A program made the position numbers and the translations under genes. From Ectobacillus funiculus (GTDB taxonomy: Bacteria; Bacillota; Bacilli; Bacillales; Bacillaceae_G), in the NCBI RefSeq assembly GCF_042429435.1, contig NZ_JBHMAF010000071.1: a stretch of DNA of 64,000 nt, one strand, 5' to 3'. The notes below the pieces were generated by a model. It did not search any database and was not told the DNA's origin. It saw nothing but the letters and a program-made list of their open reading frames with translations. This document shows positions 9,560-19,018 of this stretch, piece by piece (position 1 is the stretch's first letter; every line of letters begins with the position of its first letter).

Positions 9560-11113
9560 TTACTCCTTCTTACCCAGTGCTTCATTGCTTTTCCTAGCAA
9601 TGCTTCGTACCGTTTCTTCCGGAGTTTGCTTATTTAAGAGCATTTTCGATAGTTCAGTAAAAATCAACATATTTGCTTGCTGCCACTGCGGTATTTTTGG
9701 TCGTACGTACGTATTTTCATCTTTCCAAGCCTCAAAGGCAGCCTTCATTGGTAGTAAATTAGGTAGTTTTTTTGAATCCGGCGTCCCATCCTGCAAGTCT
9801 TTTTGGATGTCAGGAAGTGCATACACAGAATAACGGGTGGGTGTTGATCCACCAGTAGTTGATTGCAAAAGCATATATTGTGTTTGCGGTGCTGTAGCCC
9901 ATATAAGAAATAACCATGCTGCCTTTTGCTCCTTCTCACTCGCATATTTATTAATTGCCAATCCTGTGCCACCAAATGAATTGGCATAGCCCTTCTTTCC
10001 CTTTGGCAGGATAGCCCAACCCACCTTGCCGGACACATTGGATTTTGTTTTATCCTCAAATAATGCAGAAAAATCATGCCACTCGGGCGCCATTGCAAGA
10101 TCCCCATTTGCAAAGGCATCTGCAAGCTGTGTCCAATCCCATGAAATGCTCTCCGGTGCAGCTATTTTTATCAACTTCCGATAAAAACGAACTGATTGCA
10201 GCACAGCATCTGATTTCATAGCAGAAGCTGCAGCCGTCGCTGATTTCCCCTGTTCAATATTTGACATCTCGACATAATCACCGCCATTAGCCGCAAGAAT
10301 ATTACTAAAATCATTCATTAAGGAATCCCCGCGTTTTGCTTGATGCCCAATCCCATACTTTACTTCAGTAATAGTGCCATTTGCAGCCTTCTCGTTAATC
10401 CACTTGCCAATTTCATAATACTGATCCCACGATAGATTGGGACCAGGCGTCCAATCATACCCATGCTCCGCCATAAAGCTGTCTTTGTATTTTTCAAACA
10501 CATCTTTTCTATACGCAAGCAGCATTGTAGACGCATCGTATGGCAATGTTAACAGCTTATCTTTATTGCCCATGTAGCTAACAACGTTAAGCTGATTTTG
10601 AATAAAATCTCCTAATCCTCCTGGTACATGCGGCAATTTAGGGTCATCATTAAACTTGTGTAAATCAACAAATCCCTTATCATACTGGGGAAGAATTTGG
10701 TATGGATCGGCATAAATAATCTGATATTTGGCTGCTGCCGCATTCATATCAAGCCCTGTCTTATCAATGACTGTCCCCAAATTATCTAGTTCCATATTGA
10801 TCTTAATTCCTGTTACAGCCTCAAATCTCCAAATATTCGCTGCTAGAGCTATTGAAGGCGGCGTATTTTCAGTGATCATATTAATTGTAACTCCGTCAAA
10901 TTGTCTCCAATCAAATCCCTCTGGTTCCTGAATTTCTGGAAGGTCCTTAACTTCTTTTTCGAAAAACAACGGAGTCGCTAGCTTTTTATTCGGTTTATCC
11001 TTTATCTTAACGTCGTTATATAAAAAGAAACCATTTATCGCTCCTCCTACAAGCAACGAGACGATTGCAATCACTATAAAGGGATAACTTTTCACCCAAA
11101 ATCCTCTTCTCAC
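9560..11113 (-). CDS. membrane-anchored extracellular solute-binding protein (orphan)
   Basis: A 517-residue protein of the family-1 (maltose/multiple sugar) solute-binding fold: the FANGDLAMAPEWHDFSALFED region and the C-terminal YVRPKIPQWQQANM segment are typical. Instead of a lipobox signal it has an N-terminal hydrophobic segment (~9-32, SYPFIVIAIVSLLVGGAING) without the expected L-x-x-C, so it may stay anchored as a single-pass protein. The start codon is GTG with AAAAGGAG 12 bases upstream. No ABC permease or ATPase gene is in the window. It lies 41 bp upstream of the PRD regulator on the same strand, so it is probably co-transcribed with it and the IICB gene, an odd pairing of a binding protein with a PTS. 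Confidence 0.75.
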   Translation of the reverse strand: MRRGFWVKSYPFIVIAIVSLLVGGAINGFFLYNDVKIKDKPNKKLATPLFFEKEVKDLPEIQEPEGFDWRQFDGVTINMITENTPPSIALAANIWRFEAVTGIKINMELDNLGTVIDKTGLDMNAAAAKYQIIYADPYQILPQYDKGFVDLHKFNDDPKLPHVPGGLGDFIQNQLNVVSYMGNKDKLLTLPYDASTMLLAYRKDVFEKYKDSFMAEHGYDWTPGPNLSWDQYYEIGKWINEKAANGTITEVKYGIGHQAKRGDSLMNDFSNILAANGGDYVEMSNIEQGKSATAAASAMKSDAVLQSVRFYRKLIKIAAPESISWDWTQLADAFANGDLAMAPEWHDFSALFEDKTKSNVSGKVGWAILPKGKKGYANSFGGTGLAINKYASEKEQKAAWLFLIWATAPQTQYMLLQSTTGGSTPTRYSVYALPDIQKDLQDGTPDSKKLPNLLPMKAAFEAWKDENTYVRPKIPQWQQANMLIFTELSKMLLNKQTPEETVRSIARKSNEALGKKE

Positions 11114-11262
11114 AACGTTACTATTCTCCTTTTTAGAAAAATAAGAATCGCATAGACTTATTCACTATACGACTCTTAAATAGTTTTGCTTATAAGAGAT
11201 TATTAATAATAATCAGCATGATTACAGTATGATTAAAGGAATGTATATGTTCTCTTCTTTTC

Positions 11263-11450
11263 ACTCTTGAATCGCTACAGAATAGGCGGGATTTTTGTCT
11301 ACTGTTTATAACACGAGGCTTACAAATATGAGAAGCAGCCAAGGTTTTCTTGAAAAGGCGCTTGACTGCTTGTTTATCTCTTGATTCACTTAGATTAAAA
11401 TCAATGGTATTCCCTTCTAAACCGACTGCACGATATAAATACAAGGTTGC
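11263..11450 (-). pseudogene. IS6-family transposase fragment
   Basis: The minus strand encodes YLYRAVGLEGNTIDFNLSES followed by a KRLFKKTLAASH...KPRVIN segment, which is the central DDE-domain region of IS6-family transposases (usually YLYRAVD..GNTIDF.LS). Frame and length are lost on both sides, leaving about 60 residues. The remainder of 11114-11553 has no gene. A second IS6 fragment lies at 15.3 kb, so the pair brackets the kinase-dehydrogenase-ROK cassette. Confidence 0.75.
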
Positions 11451-11553
11451 ATGCTAGATCGTCAACCCCATATCCAGTTCTTTTTTCCATTTATTCATTT
11501 GTAACACATATCTGTTTAATTTCAGATTATTTTTTTGAAGCATACGCTATAAA

Positions 11554-13083
11554 TTATGTTGCTGAAATGTTTGTCAGCGTTTTCATATCATTCTTTAAAT
11601 TTTTGTATATAGATTTATAAACACTATAATATTCATTGTATTTTTCATGATTCTCGTTATTTGGCATAATCTTTTCATCTAATACTTGCCACTCTTTCAC
11701 ATCTTCATAGGATAGAAGACCTGTTCCAATACCAGCAAGCATAACATCCCCCATATTCGCTTCTACATCGTGAACTGGACAAACAACTGGATAGCCAGTA
11801 ACATCTGCAAAGATTTGTCTCCACAACTTTGACTTTGTCACACCACCTGCAAGCAAGATATATTCGCCGAGATTTTCTCCGGTCGCTTCCATCGCATCTC
11901 TTAAAGAAAACGCAACCGCTTCTAAAAATGCACGGTACATATGGGCCTTTGTATGCGCCAATGAAAGCCCAACGATTGTTCCTTTTGCATCTGAATCCCA
12001 AATAGGACTTCTTTCTCCCATAAAGTAAGGAAGTACAATCAGACCTTCACTTCCAACCGGAATATTAGCTGCCTGTTCATTTAAAACATCATATGCATTT
12101 TTTCCGCCAGCTTTTTCCGCTTCGATTTCAAATTGACACATCGTTTGCCGGAACCATTTCACAATTGCTCCAGCTGTAGCTCCACCAGCAAAATAATAGG
12201 ATAGTCTTTTGGCATCATATAAATATGGCCAAACAATCAAACCTTTTCCTTTCACTGGTTTATCAGAAATTAATGCTGCGCACATAGAAGTTCCGATTGC
12301 CGCTGCATAAATACCAGATTCAAATACACCAAGGCCGATATTGGCAGCACCGCAGTCAATACCACTTGCGATCACTGGCATTCCTTCAGAAAGCCCCAGC
12401 TCAGCTGCAACTTCTTTTGTCAATCCACCAACAATATCCGTCGATTCAACGATTTTTTCTGGCATCATCGACAGAGGAATTCCCATTGCCTCCATCATTT
12501 CTTTAGACCAGGTTCTGTTATTCATATCGAAAATACCGCCGATATTTCCTGCCGAAGAATAATCAATGACAATTTCTCCGGTAAGTTTATAAATGACATA
12601 ATCATTTGGCGGCAAAAAGAGCTTTGTTTTTTTCCAGTTTTCCGGTTCATGATTTTTCATCCATAATATTTTCGTATAGCCGTAATAAGGGTCAGCTCCA
12701 TTATGGGTAATTTCTAGAAGCCTTTCTTCTCCGATATGATCTAGGACCCACTTTGTTTCTTTCTCTGCTCTACGGTCCATCCAAATCATACACGGCCTGA
12801 CAGGTTCCATGTTTTCGTCCAATGGAATTCCAGAACCCCCATACAGACCGCTAATAGCTATCCCCCGAATTTTCTCTGATGGAATTCCTGATTTCTGTAC
12901 CGTATTTTTAATAGATGTTTTCGCTGCATGCAGCCATACATCCGGCCACTGCTCGGCCCATAAAGGCTTTGGGGTTAATACATCATATTCCTGTAAATCT
13001 TGAGCAATCAGATTGCCATCTGTATCCATTAAAATCGTTTTGGTACCAGATGTTCCAATATCTGTTCCAAGTAAGTAGTTCAT
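11554..13083 (-). CDS. FGGY-family carbohydrate kinase (xylulokinase-like)
   Basis: A 509-residue sugar kinase of the FGGY family. Visible motifs are the N-terminal phosphate loop LLGTDIGTSGTKTILMD, the catalytic Asp in ASGIDCGAANIGLG (~243), the family signature around GERSPIWDSDAKG (~360), and the C-terminal LLAGGVTKSKLW adenosine-binding glycines. It is 42 bp downstream of the SDR dehydrogenase gene, so the pair plausibly oxidises a pentitol to a ketopentose and phosphorylates it (D-xylulose or D-ribulose 5-phosphate). The start at 13083 has AAAAGGAG. The exact sugar cannot be read from sequence; the context favours arabinitol, ribitol or xylitol. Confidence 0.8.
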   Translation of the reverse strand: MNYLLGTDIGTSGTKTILMDTDGNLIAQDLQEYDVLTPKPLWAEQWPDVWLHAAKTSIKNTVQKSGIPSEKIRGIAISGLYGGSGIPLDENMEPVRPCMIWMDRRAEKETKWVLDHIGEERLLEITHNGADPYYGYTKILWMKNHEPENWKKTKLFLPPNDYVIYKLTGEIVIDYSSAGNIGGIFDMNNRTWSKEMMEAMGIPLSMMPEKIVESTDIVGGLTKEVAAELGLSEGMPVIASGIDCGAANIGLGVFESGIYAAAIGTSMCAALISDKPVKGKGLIVWPYLYDAKRLSYYFAGGATAGAIVKWFRQTMCQFEIEAEKAGGKNAYDVLNEQAANIPVGSEGLIVLPYFMGERSPIWDSDAKGTIVGLSLAHTKAHMYRAFLEAVAFSLRDAMEATGENLGEYILLAGGVTKSKLWRQIFADVTGYPVVCPVHDVEANMGDVMLAGIGTGLLSYEDVKEWQVLDEKIMPNNENHEKYNEYYSVYKSIYKNLKNDMKTLTNISAT

Positions 13084-13125
13084 TGATAGTCTCCTTTTAT
13101 AAAAAAGTCAGATTCTTTCAATCTA

Positions 13126-13902
13126 TTAAATACAAGTAAACGCACCGTCTATAACAAAGTCAGCTCCTGTCGTAAAGCTGCTAGTGTCCCCTGCAAGATA
13201 GACACAAATGGACTGAAGTTCTTCAGGTTTTCCCATTCGCCCAAGCGGTGCCACCTTGTTCCATTGTTCAATCAAAGGCTGTAAGCTCGGAGAATTTAAG
13301 GTAAGTTCTGTTCCGATATATCCTGGGCTGATGCAATTAACGCGTACATTTCTTGTTGCCCATTCCACTGCTAGCGATTTTGTCAGCTGGATCACACCTG
13401 CTTTAGAAGCATTGTAGGAGCACTGTGGTTGTGGCACATTCACAATATGTCCTGACATGGATGCAGTATTAATAATGGAACCGCCACCTTGTTTTAACAT
13501 AACCTTTCCGGCTGCTTGTGCTGTTAAAAATACACCATTAAGATTAATATCAATTACTTTTTTCCACTGGTCATACGTCATTTCCTCAGCTGGAATGTTC
13601 ATACAGATCCCAGCATTACAGAAGGCAACATCTAAACGTCCAAAAACATTCAAAATTTCTTCGATCATCGCATCTACATCTTCTTGTTTTGTGACATCTG
13701 CTTTAATTGCAATCGCTTTAATTCCATTGTTTTCTTCGAGTTCTGCAGCTGTCTTTTTTGCTTCGTCGAGATCCAAGTCCACAATCGCTAAATCTGCTCC
13801 CGCTTCAGCAAAAGCGGTTGCAACACTTTTACCAATTCCCCTTGCGCCGCCAGTGACAAAAATTTTCTTTCCATCTAATCTCATTTTTTCAATAATTCCC
13901 AT
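13126..13902 (-). CDS. SDR-family polyol dehydrogenase, D-arabinitol dehydrogenase-like
   Basis: A 258-residue NAD(P)-dependent short-chain dehydrogenase. The cofactor loop is VTGGARGIGKSVA (~16-28), NAG is in FCNAGICMNI (~95), and the catalytic Ser-Tyr-Lys are in NTASMSG (~144) and SYNASKAGV (~157-165). The ending TSSFTTGADFVIDGAFTC closely recalls fungal and bacterial arabinitol/sorbitose-type SDRs (ARD/SOU group). It is first in a two-gene operon with the FGGY kinase and divergent from the ROK repressor. The start at 13902 follows GGGGAGAGG. The pentitol assignment is inference from this similarity and the neighbours. Confidence 0.75.
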   Translation of the reverse strand: MGIIEKMRLDGKKIFVTGGARGIGKSVATAFAEAGADLAIVDLDLDEAKKTAAELEENNGIKAIAIKADVTKQEDVDAMIEEILNVFGRLDVAFCNAGICMNIPAEEMTYDQWKKVIDINLNGVFLTAQAAGKVMLKQGGGSIINTASMSGHIVNVPQPQCSYNASKAGVIQLTKSLAVEWATRNVRVNCISPGYIGTELTLNSPSLQPLIEQWNKVAPLGRMGKPEELQSICVYLAGDTSSFTTGADFVIDGAFTCI

Positions 13903-13930
13903 TTGTAATCCTCTCCCCTTTTATAAATTA

Positions 13931-14106
13931 ATTTTGTAAAATCATTTTATAAAATATACTCACATAATAAAACTTCCTTCTTTGTTAGTCAACATTCAAA
14001 AAGTTTAAAATTGGCAAAATACATCTTGCCAAAGTTGTTATTACTTTATCTTGTGTGATATATTTAAACAGAATTAAGTAAAATAATTTTATAAAACTAC
14101 TTTATA
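13931..14106. promoter_or_regulatory. candidate ROK-repressor operators between divergent genes
   Basis: The 219-bp divergent region carries two related A/T palindromes sharing TTTTATAAAA, at about 13931-13955 and 14080-14106, each close to one of the two start codons. Between them TTGGCAAAAT...ATCTTGCCAA (about 14011-14032) is another inverted repeat. This is the expected layout for a repressor that controls itself and the dehydrogenase-kinase operon. Confidence 0.45.
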
Positions 14107-14121
14107 TAATGAGGTATTTTC

Positions 14122-15246
14122 ATGGATCAGAGCATTACATTTAAAGATATAAAAAAGAGCAATTACTCAGCGATTTACCATCTCATTTATCAAAATGGAA
14201 AGCTTTCCAAACAAGAAATTGCGAATCAACTTCACTTGAGTTTACCTACTGTAACCCAAAATCTAGTTCGCTTAGAGGAAAAAAAACTAATTGAGAAGAG
14301 CGGACAATTTGAATCTTCCGTTGGCAGGCGCGCAACTGCTTATGACATATGCCCTCAAGCCCGTATTAGTATTGGCGTAGAAATTCAGAAAGAGACTGTT
14401 CGAATCTTAGCAATTGATTTACTTGGTGCTGCCTTCCAGCAAACAGAATTGTCGCTCAGTTATTCCAATACAGATAGTTATTACAAAGAGTTAAGCGATG
14501 CTGTACAATCGTTCATCTCGTCTTTAGATGTGACAGAAGAGCAGGTTCTTGGGATTGGTTTTGCCGTACAAGCATTAACATCAATTGATGGACAAAAAAT
14601 TACGTACGGAAAAATATTAAACTGTACAGGGTTAGAGATTGGTGTTTTTTCACAGTATCTCAAGTACCCTTGTATCTTTGTACATGATGCAAAGTGTGCA
14701 GCAACAACAGAGCTGTGGGTAAGAAATGACATTGGAGATGCTGTCTATCTGTCCATTGGTAGGCACCTTGGTGGAGCCATTATCATTAATGATCAAATTG
14801 AGATGGGAAAGGAAGGGCATAGCGGTACGGTAGAACATATGACGATTGATCCAAATGGTTCTCCTTGTTACTGCGGAAAGAAAGGCTGCATGGAAACCTA
14901 TTGCTCAGTTAATGCGCTCTTAGAAGGAGGAGAATCATTAGATTTTTTCTTCGAACAGGTGCGTTCCGGAACGCTTCCATATGTGGAGAGATGGAATATT
15001 TTTTTAGATCATTTAGCATTTTCGATCAACAATATCCATCTTGTCATTAACAGAGAATTTATTCTAGGCGGGCATATATCCTCTTATTTAAAGAAAAAAG
15101 ATATTCAAATTCTTCATGAAAAAGTTTATGAAAGAACGGCATTTCCAAGCAATGAGCCCTTTATTCATATTAGCCGTTCACCTGAAAATGGAGTTCCTAT
15201 AGGTGCTGCTATACCATTTATTCAATCATTTTTGAACACAATTTAA
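14122..15246 (+). CDS. ROK-family transcriptional repressor
   Basis: A 374-residue XylR/NagC-type regulator. The N-terminal winged helix (~12-70) contains LSKQEIANQLHLSLPTVTQN. The sugar-binding ROK domain follows, with the glycine-rich GGAIIINDQIEMGKEG segment (~215) and the zinc motif CYCGKKGCMETYCS (~250). It is divergent from the dehydrogenase-kinase operon and presumably releases it when a pentitol or ketopentose is present. The stop codon is followed at once by an IS6-like end sequence (15247), so DNA beyond the gene is foreign. Confidence 0.85.
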   Translation: MDQSITFKDIKKSNYSAIYHLIYQNGKLSKQEIANQLHLSLPTVTQNLVRLEEKKLIEKSGQFESSVGRRATAYDICPQARISIGVEIQKETVRILAIDLLGAAFQQTELSLSYSNTDSYYKELSDAVQSFISSLDVTEEQVLGIGFAVQALTSIDGQKITYGKILNCTGLEIGVFSQYLKYPCIFVHDAKCAATTELWVRNDIGDAVYLSIGRHLGGAIIINDQIEMGKEGHSGTVEHMTIDPNGSPCYCGKKGCMETYCSVNALLEGGESLDFFFEQVRSGTLPYVERWNIFLDHLAFSINNIHLVINREFILGGHISSYLKKKDIQILHEKVYERTAFPSNEPFIHISRSPENGVPIGAAIPFIQSFLNTI

Positions 15247-15455
15247 GGTTTTGGTGCAAATATGACTTGTTAGAACATAGAATCTCAATATCCTTTTCAG
15301 TTGTGAATTATAATACTACCCCAAATAAATTATATATGAATTCAACCTCACTTTGGACAGACTTCACCTCTTGTTGGAGTTGTCCTTTTTTCAGTATATG
15401 CAGCACCTTCACTCCACAGAGGACCTGTTCGGCTGTTCGAAACGCTTTACTTTCT
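15247..15455 (-). pseudogene. IS6-family element right end with transposase C-terminus
   Basis: Reading the minus strand, FRTAEQVLCGVKVLHILKKG and then QSEVEFIYNLFGVVL-stop (about 15312-15450) is the C-terminal tail typical of IS6 transposases. It is followed at the outer edge by GGTTTTGGTGCAAATAT (15247-15263), a variant of the IS6 terminal repeat GGTTCTGNTGCAAA. The N-terminal three quarters are absent. Confidence 0.75.
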
Positions 15456-15468
15456 TAAAATGTAAAAA

Positions 15469-15500
15469 ATCTACTCACTAAAGGTTAGAGTGAGTAGATT
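15469..15500. terminator. intrinsic terminator
   Basis: ATCTACTCACT...AGTGAGTAGATT forms a long perfect stem, preceded by A-rich DNA. It lies downstream of the ribulokinase gene (minus strand) and can act bidirectionally. Confidence 0.6.
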
Positions 15501-15573
15501 GAGTTAGATGTATTGAAACTGTTTTTACACTCCTATTGAGTGCGTTGCTAAGTAATCTATTTCTAAATATTGA

Positions 15574-17169
15574 TTACAGACTTTCTATTGCCGCTCTTTC
15601 GATTGCAAGCCCCTCGGTGTAACGTTTCATAAATCGTTCAAAGCCGTCTACATCCCTAGGATCAGGGGACATAGCCATGCTGGCTTTTTCTGCAAATACT
15701 TTCTGGCTTAAATACTCCTCTAGCGTTTCATTATCCGCTTTGTTCATCATATAAGCTGCAAGCAGGGCAATACCCCATGCTCCGCCTTCTCCGGCAGTTT
15801 CCATAACGGAAACAGGAACATTAAGAGCAGCGGCCATGATGCTCTGTCCAACATCTTTAGTCTTAAACAAGCCTCCGTGGCCTAGGATTTCATCCAGTTT
15901 CACTTCTTCTTGTTTGAGAAGAATATCCATACCAATTTTCAGCGCACCCAATGCTGTAAATAAATGGACACGCACGAAATTAGCCAGGTTGAAATTGCTA
16001 TCTGATGAACGGACAAACAATGGACGACCTTCTGCAAATTGGGTAATGTGCTCACCGGAAAGATAGCCGTAAGCCAATAGGCCGCCGCAATCAGAATCTC
16101 CTTGAAGAGCCAAATTATATAAAGTTCCATACAACTTATTCATGTTAACATCTATACCCATTGCTTTTGAAAATTCATCAAACAATCCAACCCATGCATT
16201 CAGGTCTGAAGAACAGTTGTTGGAATGAGCCATAGCTACCAGATTACCAGCAGGTGTGGTAACAAGGTCAATCTCGGAATATACTTTGGACAGCTCCTTT
16301 TCCAGTACAACCATTGCAAATACTGAAGTTCCGGCAGAAACATTACCAGTACGCTTCGCTACGCTGTTTGTTGCGACCATACCCGTTCCTGCATCACCCT
16401 CCGGCGGACAAAGTGGAATACCAGCCTTCAGCTCTCCGGTAACATCCAGAAGCTTCGCTCCTTCTTCTGTAAGTACACCAGCATTTTCGCCTGCTACCAA
16501 AACCTTAGGCAAAATATCTTCAAGCTTCCACGGTAGATTACTAGATGCAATCAATTCATTGAATTGGTTGATCATTGTTTGATTATAGTTCTTCGTATTC
16601 AAATCAATTGGAAATACACCGGACGCTTCACCGACTCCCAGAACCTGCTGCCCTGTCAGTTTCCAATGGATATAACCAGCTAGAGTTGTCTGGAAGCTAA
16701 TATCAGCAATATGTTCCTCCTGATTCAAGATCGCTTGATACAGATGAGCAATGCTCCATCTTTGAGGAATTTGGTAGTTAAATAGTTCTGTTAGCGCTTT
16801 CGAAGATTGTTCAGTAATATTGTTACGCCAAGTGCGAAAAGGCATCAGAAGCTCTCCATCTTTGTCAAAAGTCATATAGCCATGCATCATCCCACTAAAA
16901 CCGATTGCTCCTACTGTTTGTAAGGTGATTCCATATTGCTGTTTTACATCGTTGGTCATCCTTTGATAGCTGTCTTGTATGCCCTTCCAAATATCCTCAA
17001 TACTGTATGTCCAGATGTTGTTCACATAGCTATTTTCCCAGTCATGGCTACCAGATGCGATCGGTGCATGATCTTCTCCAATGAGAACTGCTTTAATTCG
17101 GGTTGAACCAAGTTCAATACCAAGTACTGTTTTGCCGCTTTGAATAGCATTTTTTATATTAAAACTCAT
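15574..17169 (-). CDS. araK: FGGY-family L-ribulokinase candidate, AraK type
   Basis: A 531-residue FGGY kinase with N-terminal GIELGSTRIKAVLIGEDHAP, SGMMHGYM and GEGGAWGIALLAAYM segments. It is clearly not AraB: it lacks the long AraB architecture and differs from the other kinase in this window. It is divergent from araR, with AraR-box-like sites between them, and araA and araD occur in the window without araB. The simplest reading is that it phosphorylates L-ribulose, like the non-orthologous ribulokinase AraK described in Clostridium acetobutylicum (established knowledge; similarity judged by eye). I chose the ATG at 17169 because GGAGGCAAATTAC precedes it. Xylulokinase activity is the alternative. 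Confidence 0.65.
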   Translation of the reverse strand: MSFNIKNAIQSGKTVLGIELGSTRIKAVLIGEDHAPIASGSHDWENSYVNNIWTYSIEDIWKGIQDSYQRMTNDVKQQYGITLQTVGAIGFSGMMHGYMTFDKDGELLMPFRTWRNNITEQSSKALTELFNYQIPQRWSIAHLYQAILNQEEHIADISFQTTLAGYIHWKLTGQQVLGVGEASGVFPIDLNTKNYNQTMINQFNELIASSNLPWKLEDILPKVLVAGENAGVLTEEGAKLLDVTGELKAGIPLCPPEGDAGTGMVATNSVAKRTGNVSAGTSVFAMVVLEKELSKVYSEIDLVTTPAGNLVAMAHSNNCSSDLNAWVGLFDEFSKAMGIDVNMNKLYGTLYNLALQGDSDCGGLLAYGYLSGEHITQFAEGRPLFVRSSDSNFNLANFVRVHLFTALGALKIGMDILLKQEEVKLDEILGHGGLFKTKDVGQSIMAAALNVPVSVMETAGEGGAWGIALLAAYMMNKADNETLEEYLSQKVFAEKASMAMSPDPRDVDGFERFMKRYTEGLAIERAAIESL

Positions 17170-17509
17170 GTAATTTGCCTCCAATCATCATCTTTGTTTA
17201 TGCGTAACGATTCAGCTCGCTGATAAGTTATCAAGGGGATCCCCCGCTAACCCACTTCCAGTACCTGTGATTATCATTAGATGATGAATCATATAAACTC
17301 CCTTATCTTAAGAAAGAGTTCCCTCTCAAAAACTTACATTCTTTCTATCCCTACCAGTAACGCTTTTCCAGACTGTGTTCAAGGCTCGACACCAATTGAA
17401 GATTTTTCCTTATTCACCGTCCTATCATTAGAGTTAAACGCGGATACAACTGCTAATCATACGAATGATATGCATAATTTATCAAAAAGCTAGTTCATTC
17501 CAGAATACC

Positions 17510-17780
17510 TATACGTACAAACGGAAAGTTACGACAGACATAACCGCCATTATTTATAATTATAACTTGCATTTATCCATGGAAACAAACCAAACTTGTA
17601 CGTATAACATTAATTAGATTTTACCATCTTTCTTGTTTTTTTCAATATAAACTTCTTGAAGATTCTGACGCATGCCCATCAAATTAACGTAGGGAAGTAG
17701 CATCTGGATACATCCTATTTACACCACTCTATACTCTTTGTTACTATAGTATATAATAAAGTTTTAGTTGTACGCATAAA
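17510..17780. promoter_or_regulatory. AraR-box-like operators between araK and araR
   Basis: Three matches to parts of the AraR operator (ATTTGTACGTACAAAT in B. subtilis) occur: TATACGTACAAA at 17510-17521, TTGTACGTATAA at 17596-17607 and TTGTACGCATAAA at 17768-17780. The last is 37 bp before the araR start and suits autoregulation. The wider segment (about 17450-17817) is paralogous to 26380-26831. Near 17235-17275 a short R2-like scrap is visible. Confidence 0.65.
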
Positions 17781-17817
17781 TAATTCAATTCACATACAAG
17801 TTGAAAGTGGTGGTCGC

Positions 17818-18978
17818 ATGGGGCAACAAACAAAATACAATATGGTAAAGGAAACAATAAAAGAATGGATCACAAGCGGTGAAGTTAAGCCTGGAGAAAA
17901 GATTTATTCTGAAAATGAACTTGTAAAAATGTTCAATGTCAGCAGACACACGATTCGTCAAGCTGTGGGTGACCTAGTGCACCAAGGATGGTTGTACAGA
18001 GAACAAGGCGCTGGCACATTTTGTTCAAACAAAATCCAGCAAAATGGCCAACCACATATGCAAGAAAATGAACAGCAACAACCCACGAATGGGAACGGAA
18101 AAAATATCGGTGTCATTACTACATATATTTCGGACTATATTTTCCCTTCAATCATTAAGGGCATCGAATCCTATTTGACGAGCCACGGCTATTCCTTAAG
18201 CTTTGCTTGTACAGATAATGATATCGAAAAAGAAAAGCAGTGTTTACAAACCATGCTAAGCAGAAACATTGACGGGTTAATCGTTGAGCCTACGAAAAGC
18301 AGCAGTTACAATCCTAATATGAACTATTATTTAGAGCTGGAGCAGAATCACATTCCTTATTTAATGATCAATCAAGTGTATCCTCAGCTCAATCCGCCGC
18401 ATATTATCGTAAATGACGAAAATGGTGGCTTCATTGCAACAGAGCATTTAATCAAGCTCGGCCATGAAAGAATTATTGGTCTTTTTAAGGCTGACGACCT
18501 GCAGGGGAGCAATCGTATGCAAGGTTTTATACGTGCTTTTAGAGAGAATAACATATCGTTATTCCCTGAAATGATTATCACCTATGCAACGGGGAAACAC
18601 GAACTGGAGCGTATGCTGGAAAAATTAAAGGAGCTTTTCGTATCCCCTAAAACAACCCCTACTGGAATCGTTTGTTATAACGATCAGGTTGCTTTAGCTG
18701 TTCTCCATTTACTTCGGGATCTAGACTTGAAAGTTCCCGATGATATTTCTATTGTCGGATACGATGACTCTTATCTGGCTGAGGCTTCTGAAGTAAAGCT
18801 TACTTCCGTTGCCCATCCCAAAACACAAATGGGAATCGAAGCTGCGAAATGGATTGTTGCCGCTGTAGAAAAAGAAAGTTCAGAAGCCATTCCCCAACAA
18901 TCCATTGTATACGAGCCTGAGCTTATTATAAGAAATTCAACAAGTGTCCCAAATAAGGAATTGCTTGAAAACAAATAA
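17818..18978 (+). CDS. araR: AraR, arabinose-responsive GntR/LacI-type repressor
   Basis: A 386-residue repressor with an N-terminal GntR winged helix (~5-70; EKIYSENELVKMFNVSRHTI and LYREQGAGTF) joined to a C-terminal LacI-type sugar-binding domain (~95-375; GVITTYISDYIFPSIIKGIE, IVGYDDSYLAEA). This domain pairing is diagnostic of AraR, which releases DNA on binding L-arabinose. A glutamine/asparagine-rich linker (~75-92) separates the domains. It is divergent from the ribulokinase gene, with operators in between. A broken copy of its 5' quarter lies upstream of araD at 26832. Confidence 0.9.
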   Translation: MGQQTKYNMVKETIKEWITSGEVKPGEKIYSENELVKMFNVSRHTIRQAVGDLVHQGWLYREQGAGTFCSNKIQQNGQPHMQENEQQQPTNGNGKNIGVITTYISDYIFPSIIKGIESYLTSHGYSLSFACTDNDIEKEKQCLQTMLSRNIDGLIVEPTKSSSYNPNMNYYLELEQNHIPYLMINQVYPQLNPPHIIVNDENGGFIATEHLIKLGHERIIGLFKADDLQGSNRMQGFIRAFRENNISLFPEMIITYATGKHELERMLEKLKELFVSPKTTPTGIVCYNDQVALAVLHLLRDLDLKVPDDISIVGYDDSYLAEASEVKLTSVAHPKTQMGIEAAKWIVAAVEKESSEAIPQQSIVYEPELIIRNSTSVPNKELLENK

Positions 18979-19018
18979 GACCTGAGAATAGAATACACCC
19001 TTTCATTGAAGGCATCTT

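Noticed and set aside
11554..13083. Calling this kinase AraB or a definite XylB
   Set aside because: It is paired with a polyol dehydrogenase and controlled from a ROK region, not AraR. The sugar cannot be read from sequence.
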